DNA of 64,000 nt from Mercenaria mercenaria (lineage: Eukaryota > Mollusca > Bivalvia > Venerida > Veneridae), in NCBI RefSeq assembly GCF_021730395.1, contig NC_069373.1, forward strand, positions 10,248,001 through 10,312,000, written 5' to 3'. Below are positions 12,749-23,545 of this stretch, in pieces. Each line of letters starts with the position of its first letter. Positions within the stretch are counted from its first letter, which is position 1. The notes beneath the pieces are model-generated. The model made no database searches and was not told the DNA's origin. It saw only the letters and a list, made by a program, of their open reading frames with translations. The position numbers and the translations under genes are program-made.

Positions 12749-12937
12749 GACATTTCTAACGTAAACGTAAATCGGAAACGGATTACTGAATCCGTAAATG
12801 TTATTTGCAAATAATGGTCTAAGGGAGATACTTTTGCATTACTATTGGATGAAATTGTCTCCCATAGACCACAAATTAGCCTAAAATTTTACGGATTCAG
12901 TATTCCGTTTCGTAATTACGTTTACGTTAGAAAGGTC
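12749..12937. mobile_element. MITE, 189 bp, TA target site
   Basis: Arms of about 80 bp are inverted: GACATTTCTAACGTAAACGT at the left against GACCTTTCTAACGTAAACGT on the other strand at the right. The inner parts GGTCTAAGGGAGA and TCTCCCATAGACC also pair. TA flanks both ends (12,747-12,748 and 12,938-12,939), as in Tc1/mariner insertions. No coding capacity. Confidence 0.85.
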
Positions 12938-13178
12938 TAATAGGAAAAATTGTAAATGTAACTAATATATGAGCTCAAGTATGCGTTAACACTTAAATGC
13001 AAGCATAAAACACAGAAATACCAAATAGATATAAACATACATGAAGTTGGAAAACTGTAGAGCACATCTTTGGGATTGTCAGAGCACCATACAAGAAGAT
13101 ATAAATAGAATAATTGCACGTCATTGAAACCAAAATATACTGTACATACATAGAGGATATTACATATGAGTGTCTTTT

Positions 13179-13276
13179 CATATTGAATTTATCAAACGAG
13201 TTGAATAAAATGATAAAATGCGAGGCTCTGTCGAGCATTTTATCAACTTTATTCAACGAGTTTAATAAATTCAATG
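13179..13276. repeat. 98-bp near-palindrome
   Basis: ATTGAATTTATCAAACGAGT and its inverted partner ending ATTCAAT fold into a stem of about 45 bp around GCGAGGCTCTGTCGAGC. It could be the core of a MITE, but no target duplication was identified. The ORFs on both strands here are its mirror images. Confidence 0.7.
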
Positions 13277-13653
13277 TGGAAAGTCACAAATGTAATATTC
13301 TTTTTATCACATGTAAGCCTTTCTTGTCGAAACATCAAAAAATTGACTTTCTTTTACTATATAAACAAGACAATTTGACCGACGTCGCCTATACTATAAA
13401 TGACGTCGACGTCAAAGCTTTATTACACTAGTGTATTATCATTTTTATTTAAGGTAGAACGCGACACTTTGCGAACTTTCGAGTAGCGTCTTGAAATTTT
13501 GCATGTGTAAAATTGACCATATTTCAAACAAGATGCAGTTTATTTTATACCAATAGAGCCAATCAGTTTTTGTACACGAGACGTCAAAGTTGACCACCAA
13601 AACCCGTTTTTGAAACTGACGTTGCCGCGTATCCTTGGCAACTGTTACGGGTA
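13277..13653. other. Flank of the long inverted-repeat element
   Basis: Non-coding. From about 13,615 it holds part of a third 381-bp unit (GCGTATCCTTGGCAAC, then TGTTACGGGTA) that has no partner at the right end of the element. Confidence 0.5.
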
Positions 13654-14423
13654 CTGCAACGGCACCAGCCAACAAATTTTCTATAATTATACATCATTCG
13701 ACGAGAATTAATTTTTCCTTTATGGTGATGTAAAAATCATTGTTTTACACCGACAAATATTTGAGAAAATGGAAAGAAAATCGCCGTTTTTGACTAAAAA
13801 TTGACGTTCAGTTTCGCAGCATTTTTCGGCTTTAAATCAGCATATTACAAAATCCCTGAATTAAATTTTTGATTTTTTTTCAATAAACGGTGTTTAAAAT
13901 GTATACCGAATCCAACAGACAAATAAAACTGGGGGGTCACCGACTTAGTTTCTTTGGTACATGTGATTTTATTTCCCCCACCCCCATGCGTAAAATGACG
14001 TCGCCGCGTATCCTTGTCAACACTGTTACGGGTATTGTGACGACACCAGCAAACAAATTTTCTTAAACTATACATTATTCGACGAGAATTAGTATTTCCT
14101 TTATGGTGATGTAAAAATCATTGTTTTACACCGACAACTATTTGAAAAATGGAAAGAAAATCGCCGTTTTTGACTAAAAATTGACGTTCAGTTTCGCAGT
14201 ATAATTCGGCTTTAAATCAGCATATTACAAAATCCCTGAATTAAATTTTTGAATTTTTTCAATAAACAGTGTTTAAAATGTATACCGAATCCAAATGACA
14301 AATAAAACTGGGGGGTCACCGACTTAGTTTTTTCGATGCATGTGATTTTATTACCCCCACCCCAATGCGTAAATTTTGTACCATAATTCGACGTCTGCAG
14401 ATACGTTTGAGACATCACGATTT

Positions 14424-15609
14424 GGCCATTGTGTTTAGCTTATCAGCTGCACCATTTAGTGTTTTACTGGTTCTTAAAGAACTTTATACAAAACAAAAAC
14501 AAACATTTTGTTCCATGGCAAGACGTTTATATATAAACAATGATGAAAACGTATTAAAAAGTGAAATCTTAGTACATTTCAATATATTATATAACGTGTG
14601 CAAAAAAAAAATCCGAAGCGTTTGGTATCTTTAAATGCGTCAAGTGGACACAATTTGCTATAAGTAAGGAGGAATGCGTCTAAATTCAGAAGTTATTGGG
14701 TTCCGTTTCGACATTTTGTTTAATTTAAAATCCAGCATATCCCTCATATAATGCGTATTTTACATTTTTTGATATTTCTGCAACTTTTTTCTCCGCAAAC
14801 CTTAAATATGCTTTAATCTTGTCTAATGTAAAACCCAAACAATATAATTTGACTAAAAAGTAATATGATGATGAAAACTTTATTTAATTGCAATGAGTAT
14901 TTGTTTCTGTAAATCTTCATTTAAGATAAACTCTACTTTTAGATCAAAATAGCCTTTAAAACTCGGTTACCGTGGGCGAAATTATTACGCTGAATTATAT
15001 TACTCTACCCCTACCCCAGATACAAAATACGTAATTAAACGGGTTCTCGTATGTCTTGTGATCAATTTTAACCTATTTTAAGAAGAATTTAGTCAACAGA
15101 GTCCTTTACAACTTTGCAAGGATTTCTTGAATTTCCTCTAAAGTTCATGATTATACATAATTGATACACACGACATTGCAAACATTTACAAAAATAATAA
15201 GAAAAAATAAAAGCCCTAATATCGTTGGAATAAACATCACAAATTTATTTAACTTTATTATAAATTTTACGTTTTGAAAATATTTCGATTGTTTTGAGAG
15301 TAGATTTCAAATAAAGTGCAGCCACGGGGAAACAAAATTTATATTCATTGTACGGAGGCTGTTGCTCTGAAAAGGTTAATTTATTAACAACGCTAGATAG
15401 AAACACCATCCTTTACAAAGAGGTTTTAGCTCTCCAGAGATGTGTTTAAAGAAAGGTTATCCTTGTATTCATAGACACATAATAGAAACATATTCCATAT
15501 ATAATATTTTTCCTAATATTAGAGACCTATCAGACATAACAAGTACGAGTACATACTCTGCTAAAAATGATAAATATTCCATAAAATAAAAAAGAAATAA
15601 AACTGTTTG
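14424..15609. other. Interior of the inverted-repeat element
   Basis: AT-rich, no exon, transposase motif or internal repeat recognised. Confidence 0.45.
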
Positions 15610-15805
15610 TTTTAGGTTTAGCGCTGTTTTCTGTTACGATAGGCGGTTAACCTAACCAGTGTTCCTGAACAAGTAACTTTCAACTTCACCACATAAAATC
15701 GGAGGTGGAGGACGAATGATTTCGGACAAATACCTTCTACCAAATTGTCACGCCCTACCCAGGGATCGGAAAAGCGATTCATAGAACTGAGCTAAGCGGA
15801 TGGGG
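15610..15805 (-). mobile_element. SINE fragment, same family as 38,531-38,816
   Basis: Reads on the minus strand. It shares AACCTAACCAGTGTTCCTG, TCGGAGGTGGAGGA-like, AATGATTTC and the tRNA A-box part CTGAGCTAAGCGG with the well-preserved copy at 38.5 kb. It is diverged and inserted inside the inverted-repeat element. Confidence 0.7.
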
Positions 15806-16183
15806 TAAAAGAAAGAAACACAGAAAACAGTGGTTGTGATGGAAACTCACTGTAACTCATCAGCGGTTAAACATGTATAATTAATTCTATGTTGTAATTA
15901 TCTATATGAGCGACTCAAGATTCGTAACATTGTACATAGGACCGACGGCTCAAACTTGCTGGTCTTGGTTTCGTATTTACGAGATACTAGGATTTGTACC
16001 AGTATATGTATATGTGTAAGATTTTATATTTTATTTATTTTTATTTTAATAAGCGTTTGAGATTTCAACATTCAGAATGTAACAATTTTCAAACAATTTA
16101 GCAGTTCACTCATCAGAATTTTATAAAGCTACGCTTATGCGTTAATGTAACTTTAGGATAGTATTCAAAGCGATACCTCTTAT

Positions 16184-16250
16184 TGAGCCGTGCCATGGGA
16201 AAACCAACATAGTGCATTTACGACCAGCATATATGACACTGGGATGTGCG
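16184..16250. mobile_element. MITE fragment (TGAGCCGTGCCATG family)
   Basis: The end TGAGCCGTGCCATGGGAAAA followed by CCAACATAGTGCATTT matches the ends of the fuller copies at 47,499-47,651 and 54,478-54,712. Only one end is present here. Confidence 0.7.
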
Positions 16251-17339
16251 GGCGTGCGTGCGTGTGTGCTTATGGAGGAAAAGGGGTAATATCAAGAAAA
16301 ACTTTACTCTCGTGAAGGGCAAACTTAAAACTATATGAAACTGCTGTATTATACTGATCTATGATATTTTACAATAATTATGCTCCAACTTCTGTTTCAA
16401 ATGTGAAATCTCCAAACTATCTACGCAATTGCATATGTTTGAATTCTTCATTTTAGCAGTGTATTACAACGGAAAACTTGTTAATTTGGTACTTTGAATA
16501 AGAAAAAGATTTTTAAAAAATCATTATTATATAGAAAATATATTAAAAGCGATTTTCAAAATGACTGAATTATGATGTCTCGAACGTATCTGCAGACGTC
16601 GAATTATGGTACAAAATTTACGCACGGGGGTGGGGGGAATAAAATCACATGCACCGAAAAATCTAAGTCGGTGACCCCCAGTTTTATTTGTCATTTGGAC
16701 TTGGTATACATTTCAAACACCGTTTATTGAAAAAATTCAAAAATTTAATTCAGGGATTTTGTAATATGCTGATTTAAAGCCGAAAAATGCTGCGAAACTG
16801 AACGTCAATTTTTAGTCAAAAACGGCGATTTTCTTTCCATTTTTCAAATAGTTGTCGGTGTAAAACAATGATTTTTACATCACCATAAAGGAAATACTAA
16901 TTCTCGTCGAATAATGTATAGTTTAAGAAAATTTGTTCGCTGGTGTCGTCACAGTACCCGTAACAGTGTTGACAAGGATACGCGGCGACGTCATTTTACG
17001 CATGGGGGTGGGGGAAATAAAATCACATGTACCAAAGAAACTAAGTCGGTGACCCCCCAGTTTTATTTGTCTGTTGGATTCGGTATACATTTTAAACACC
17101 GTTTATTGAAAAAAATCAAAAATTTAATTCAGGGATTTTGTAATATGCTGATTTAAAGCCGAAAAATGCTGCGAAACTGAACGTCAATTTTTAGTCAAAA
17201 ACGGCGATTTTCTTTCCATTTTCTCAAATATTTGTCGGTGTAAAACAATGATTTTTACATCACCATAAAGGAAAAATTAATTCTCGTCGAATGATGTATA
17301 ATTATAGAAAATTTGTTGGCTGGTGCCGTTGCAGTTGCG

Positions 17340-17500
17340 CTAATTATCGTGTTTTCGCCCCGCGCCCCCGACATACCAGTTACTAAATCTCGCCCCGCGC
17401 CCCCGCTAAACAGTGGGTTTTCGTTCCGCGCCCCCGCCTTTTTAAGGTTTAAATCTACTTTTCGCCCTGCGACCCAGCTAAATAACGAGTTTTCGTCTTC
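17340..17500. repeat. GC- and CpG-rich short tandem repeat
   Basis: CGCCCCGCGCCCCCG or a close variant recurs three times, then a decayed fourth, each followed by AT-rich sequence such as GCTAAACAGTGGGT. Unit about 30-40 bp. It begins where the right arm of the inverted-repeat element stops matching. The ORFs on both strands come from its base composition. Confidence 0.75.
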
Positions 17501-17802
17501 CGGTATGTGAATTAGCATAATTATGTAGGGGTTTACAAGATTGTGTTTTCAATATGTCGGATGGATGTTACACATCTTTGAATGCCAGCAGTGCGGACAC
17601 GGAAAGTATCCTCTGTTTTAGTCATTCAAAGTAAATGCTTGTTATTGTTTTTATAAAATATAGTCGGTACTTGTTTATGTTTGTTTGCTTTGATTATGTG
17701 TATTAGATTCTATAGTCTGTTTCAAAAAGTTCGTAAAATGGATGACAGTATTGACCTTATAACCGATAGGCCTGATACGGCACGATTTATTTATAGAGCC
17801 TA

Positions 17803-20800
17803 CAGTACAGGGGTGACTAACTCAAAGGTCCCTTAAGTCTTAAGGTAGTCGTAACGTCACCTTTTCTTGCTCGTAGGAATTTTTTTGATTAACTCAATCT
17901 TCTCGTAAGATACGAGATACCTTAAATAATGCCGTATCTTAAGGTAAAAAAAAATGGTGCCTTATCTATATCGGAAATAGATAGAAAATTGAAGAAATTA
18001 AGTTTTGTTTAACTTTCTGATTAATTTTTCATTTATAATCTAGCTTTTCCAATTCTTGTTGTTTTTTAAATCGATATAGAGGTAATTTCCAGACAGGTTT
18101 AAAAAATCTGTTTTTTTTTTGTCTACCTGCAAGGCAACTATCATTTCAAACCATATAAAGTTGCCTTAATACAAGTATTGAGCAATGGTATTTTATTTAG
18201 TCAAAAAAAAAACATAATACGAGTATTAACGAATATTTGCAAAGATCTTCAAATGACCTCATACATGCAAGACACTTTTTGAACTGATGGTATAAAACCT
18301 CCGATGTTCATCAAAACATTTTTTTAAATCCCAACGTGTATAGGAAATTTTCAGTCAATATTATATAAGTTGATATTTCCTATGTTAGTTATATAATACT
18401 GTTACTTTCTTATATCATATATTTTGCTGTGTGATTAACGCATCAATTTCGGACTCCTACTTGCGAGGACATGTTTGAAAAAATATCAGATCTCGACGTT
18501 TCAGTCGTTCAATTAATATGTTCGACATTTAAATGTAATTAGCTAGTTCAGTGATTGATAAAACATTTCTGTTGCATATGCATATCTGACATTCTGGGAT
18601 ACGATTAAAATAAATGTACTTGCCTAATGCAGATTTTGGTACTCCTAGTTCTACAGTTTAGTAAATATGTCACAACTGTCATTCATATAATCATTTCTAT
18701 TGTAGACGCGCACTTTAAATGCTTACCGTGCTCAAATGTAGGTTTATATCAACAAAAGTTTTACCACTATTACAAAACGCGGATGACAGGTTAACATAAT
18801 TTGATATCCTTTCATGATCCTTTCATGATTCAGACACGTCAGTAAAGAAATTTTAGTAATCTTCAAAAGATTTACCCGATATAATACTGAATCAAGTTTA
18901 GCGGTCAAAAAAGTTTACTGTATCAAAATGAAAGTATATGTTATCAGATACATTTGCATCATAATCTAAATACTACTAAATGCAAAAGTGTCTACAATAC
19001 TATGGAAAAAATGGTCCGATGAAACTGCTTCTAAATGTAAATAGCGAAATGAATGCCGCAAGTTAAGTCTTTTTGCCTTTTAAATTGCTTGGATCTCATT
19101 ACTTGGTAATATGAACATAAGTTGCAGTGTCATTGCATTTGTAAAACAAAATGAGAAAAAAGCTCTTGATAACTGCGTTCGAATAATATAGACAGACAGA
19201 AACCTTAATACTGTAAATGTACGGAAATTCAAACGATTGCAGGGGAGAAAACGTCTTATATCAACTAGAGATGAATGTATATCTACTTTCATTCCAAGAA
19301 GAGTAGAGGATTAAGTTTCCGGTCAAATTCTTCGACTTAAATTACTCAAATTTAGAATTTAAACCAACAACAGCAAAACTCATTCGGTCAGATGTGTTGA
19401 ACCTAATGATAAATTCTTGTTACACGTTTACACATACCATTGCTTCAAAATTGTACGAGTATTTTATACGAATAAAAATTTATATATTTATCATACTAAA
19501 AAAGTATATTCGTGTAGTACACGTTAAGTCTTACAGCTTTAAATATATCCATAATGTCTGTCTCAAATAAGTTATGTCATACATTGTAGATACCAGTATA
19601 AACTTTGATCTTCACTCTTTGTTTCAAATAAGCTCCAGTATTGTAGTATCAGCCAAGGATGAGGGTCAAAGGTGTTGCCCATAATTATATCAAAATCTTA
19701 GAGCTTTTCGTTCGGAGCTATAGATACGTCAGTTTGGGAAGTTTCTAGATTGGCTACTTAAGACAAGTGGCTGCTTAATTAATACCTGTAGGTGACCGCT
19801 AATGCAGGATGTACTGTATACCTCTATCACAGTTCAACATTAAATGTGTGCAAAAAGCCTCTTTGAATCTTCATTTCATCTTATATCTCATTCCCTTAGC
19901 CTTCAAATTTTATTTTATATTTTTATATTTTTATTGTCGAAAAATGACGATATGCCTGTGCGTATATTCGTGTGCTTAGCTACGTATCTGTCATGTGCAT
20001 TATAGATCAACGCAGGTCATACCGGCCAGTCGCTTTTACAAGAAGACACAAGTTCTCTTTCTATTCCCAGAATGTTTACCCGTGGGGAGATTCAACTGAC
20101 CCACACAAACGGAAGAGGACTCCCCTTTTCACATCCTCCCACTGCGTAGCTTCAGAATTGGTTGCGCCACGCCCTGACTCCCATATATATGTAATAAAAT
20201 AGTCCTGTTAAAACCCACCAAATAGCTGTTTCCAAACATTCATTTTTCATTTTTCATTCGCGTAACATTCGGATCCGATTGAAATTCGCAACCCTCCCAT
20301 CGTCATTTCGTACTTTGGCACTTATAACCGGAGCAATAATTTACGGAACCTGGGAATTGGGAGGTTGGGGTTGATAACATCCTCCACCAGAAAAGTTTAC
20401 ATACCAACGTTTTCTGGCTATTTTATCTTCAAAATAAAATCATTTTTTTCCAAACCTAATCTGATTTCAAAGTATGGTTAAGATTCAAAATAAACTGACC
20501 AATTTGTTGGTGCCAAAAACAAAATCATTTGAAACTTAATGATTTATCATTATAGTTTATATGTAATTCATTTTTATCAAAATATCATTGATGGACAACG
20601 GTGCGGTTTATTTTCACTTGTTTTCAAGAATATTAAGCGCGAAGTTGCTGTTGAGACGGTAGGTAATGCCGCGTGGACATATGGTATCATGGTCGATTAA
20701 TGAAACTTCATTTATGCTGTAATCATTGATTAATATGCATTTGAATTTGTTTTAACCTTATGAAGTTTTATTTTAATTTTACGTCGCAAACAATTTATTA

Positions 20801-22134
20801 AATGGCATTCTGCTCTTATATGTGTGGTGAGTTATACCGATATCCAGTCTGTTAGCAACATCCTTGTCATTGTATGAAAGAAGAACTGTTTTCATAGAAA
20901 CATTAGACGGAACTTTGATTGTAGGGAAAATTGTTTGAACATTTTTACATTTAGTTTTACTCGTATGAGATAAACCAGGAGCTCCATCAAGAAGAATATT
21001 ATACATTCACCTCCCAAAAAGTAAGTCCTGTGTTGCACCCGAGACCTCCATCGCAAGAGAGACATATTACAAATGAACCATAATTTAATATTAATACCCG
21101 GGGTAGACCACGGAGTGGAAAGAGTATTTTTTTTCTTTTAAATAAAGACAGCGCACCAAGGTTTGTTTTTCATATCACATATCCCACAAACCATCCTATG
21201 GAGGAGGGTGGGACACAACCTCCCTTACTAACCACTGTCGGCGCTTTGCCTTTACCATTCAAATTTACCTAACATATATATATATATACATAATGTGTAT
21301 AATTTTGTCGCTGTTGTATATATTCAATGTATTATTGGTCAGTTACAAACTGTTTTAGTGCCATTACATAAGAACCTATTAACTTTTCCGGATCACAAAT
21401 GTGGCACTTGACTTCTTTTACTAGAAAACACGTTAGGGTGCCTATTGTAAGCCATTGATTTCATACGAATTTTATTCACTGTTGGCTTATAGGCCCACTG
21501 GGTCGGGTGTTTTTTGATATGTCTGAAAAAAAGCGATAAATAATTATATCAACTATAATTATATCCTTTCCGGGGTCTTAACGTAATAAAACGTATTAAC
21601 GTCTGATGGCCCTTTCACGCTTCTGTAGAATCAACAATTATTACACGAAATTCATTTTAAAAGTATTTCTGAAATGTCTAGGTTGCCGCTTTCAAATACG
21701 AAAATATCTGACATCCGATGAATATATATACTGACATTTTTAGACAACAGCAAAAAGGACCTTTTAAACGATTTCACGAAGTTCCAAAAATTTCCATATA
21801 CCCTTCCTCCTGCACGGACACCTGTGGGATTTAATAAGTATTTTCTAATTGCTTTAGTTAAACTAAATCAACACAAAAATAAAGGAAATAATTACAAGTT
21901 GTTATATAATTTTTCCTTAAAGATAGGACAATTACAAATGTGAAAGATTCCCGTTTCATTTTTATGCACTTTTATCACATTTACTGTATCGTAAGTCAGG
22001 CTCAACATACGATGTTGATAAGGTATGCTTTGAGTTATCGAAATAGCATTACCTTAGTGTTACCTTAACACTATCGTAAATAACCTCGTAAATTCAGCGA
22101 TATCGTAAGTTTCGAGTTAGCCACCCCAGGACTG
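17803..22134. mobile_element. Possible large hAT-like element (low confidence)
   Basis: The left sequence CAGTACAGGGGTGACTAACT and the inverted right sequence CAGTCCTGGGGTGGCTAACT are similar and start with CAG as hAT ends do. Subterminal regions at both sides share CTTAAG/TCGTAAG-type words. No convincing 8-bp target duplication is visible and no transposase was recognised in the 4.3 kb interior, so the two ends may belong to separate short elements. Apart from the block at 21,592-21,632 I see nothing else identifiable inside. Confidence 0.35.
21592..21632 (-). repeat. Short dispersed repeat, copy 1 (with 30,985-31,037)
   Basis: Reads on the minus strand as GCGTGAAAGGGCCATCAGAC, AATACGTTTTA, ACGTTAAG and GGAAAGGATATA (continuing to about 21,560). 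The same order is found on the plus strand at 30,985-31,037. Probably the end of a DNA transposon. Confidence 0.6.
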
Positions 22135-22840
22135 TCTTACGCTTATTTTGAATATGTATAATTTTTAATTGATATAGATTAAGTGAAATAAGTGCAGTTT
22201 CTTCAAATACAGAGAACAGTCATTACGGGTAGAAACTAGAGGCTATTTTTTTTAAAGCAATTCCCGTATTGATGTTCTTTTCATAAATACACTGTACATC
22301 ATTTGGTGCATTTCGACAAAGACATACAGGAGCGTAGGAGCAGGGGTGGGGACATGGGGGCACGTGTCCACAAATCCTGGCCAAAATTGACCAAACTTCT
22401 TAATTTTACACTGAAAATTACGAAAAATTTAGATGTGCCCCCTGCGTCAGTGATTATGAAAACATAGGTTGTGCCGCACCCACCTTCAAATGCTTCCTAT
22501 GGGCCTGCAACGTAATAGACGTACTTATATATTATTGTATAACTTTTGTAGACAAATTATACATGTATATACGTTATTTGTAAACCTGCACTAGGTTTCT
22601 CCATTTCTTTTCTAAGTTTACAGCAATGTTTTCCTGAAATATAGCTGTTGTACAAGTATCTGATCAGAGTTTTTAGGAAGATGTTGTGCGGAAGTATACT
22701 TTCCCTATCTAAATGCTCCTTAACTTATTTGAAGGAAACGAGTTAATACGAGAATATTTTTTCGCCGGGTACACTTACAGCGAGATTATAACAATTTTGA
22801 ATCGACGTCATGGCACTACGATCAGGTAAGGTACATATAA
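22135..22840. other. No gene; a possible decayed transposon
   Basis: At 22,328-22,509 the two ends CAGGAGCGTAGGAGCA and (inverted) CAGGCCCATAGGAAGCA are weakly alike, with G-rich GGGGACATGGGGGCAC inside. This may be a decayed hAT fragment, but no target duplication supports it. Confidence 0.3.
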
Positions 22841-22989
22841 GATTCTTTCACTGGTGATAGGTGCAGATGGGAATATTCGGCTGGAGGGTAACTGTTTTTG
22901 GCGGTAACGAGGCTCTTGCCGAGTTACGGCTTAAACAGTTACCCGAGAGCCGGATATTTCCATCTGCATCTACCTACAGTGATTGAATC
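22841..22989. mobile_element. MITE, ~149 bp near-palindrome
   Basis: GATTCTTTCACTGGTGATAG followed by GTGCAGATGGGAATATTCGG pairs with the inverted right side ending CAGTGATTGAATC. Arms are about 57 bp, with GGTAACTGTTT against AAACAGTTACC near the centre. Compact enough to fold into one hairpin. Confidence 0.75.
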
Positions 22990-23545
22990 TTTTTCTTGCA
23001 TGCCATATTCAACAAATAATAGTAAAAATAAACTCAAACAAATAATTTTTATAGCACTCTTTTCTTATACAATGTAGTAGCGTATTAACAAAGCGCGGGA
23101 ACTTTACGTCAATAAACAGGAAGTACGTCATGACGTTACAAACACGAAATCAACGTAATAGTTCCGGTTTTGTTTTATCATCTGCAGTAAAACGTTATGT
23201 TTTTCCGTAAAATGACGTTTTTGGAATCGAGAAATATGTTATAAGGGACAACGAGAAACTATCAAGATATTTGATTTTTATCCCGTTTTACGTAAAACAT
23301 TATTATTAAAACACAAATCTTCTGTTCATATGTAGTTCGTTATACGTCATTTACAGCAAGAGAGTCCGGTGTAAGATGGAGTTTTCCAGCACCGGTGAAA
23401 TCACCAGATCTCGATATTCGATACTATACTAGTAACTGTCTGAATCTCTTGCTTGAAATTTCAATTTTGCAACAGGTAATTTAAACGATTTAAAAGCCTG
23501 TCCTACAAACGAAATGGTGCAACTGATCTCATTCATTCATTGCAG
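22990..23545. other. No recognisable feature
   Basis: Lies before the first recognised integrase-core exon. An earlier exon with the start codon should exist somewhere upstream, but I could not identify it. Confidence 0.4.

Larger units (their letters stand above)
13654..17334. mobile_element. 3.7 kb element with ~770 bp inverted arms
   Basis: The left arm (13,654-14,423) and right arm (16,569-17,334) are near-identical reverse complements, ending outward at GGCTGGTGCCGTTGCAGT. Each arm is two tandem copies of a 381-bp unit; GGTGATGTAAAAATCATTG recurs at 13,724 and 14,105. The ~2.1 kb between the arms has no recognised gene and includes a SINE fragment. Inverted arms built of tandem units are the layout of foldback-type DNA elements. 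The similar ORFs inside both arms are mirror images of the repeat and are not supported as genes. No target duplication could be set because the left end continues into extra repeat sequence. Confidence 0.75.

Noticed and set aside
13845-17156. Two similar ORFs (76 and 80 codons) as a conserved protein
   Set aside because: They are the same frame in the two arms of an inverted repeat, so the similarity comes from the DNA duplication and not from coding selection.
13654-17334. Polinton-like element because of the long inverted arms
   Set aside because: No polymerase, integrase, packaging or capsid-type gene is visible, and the arms are built from tandem units, which fits a foldback-type element better.
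22810-22826. First exon of the integrase-core gene (GTCATGGCACTACGATCAG then GTAAGG)
   Set aside because: A good start context and donor, but only six codons that match nothing, so it cannot be supported.
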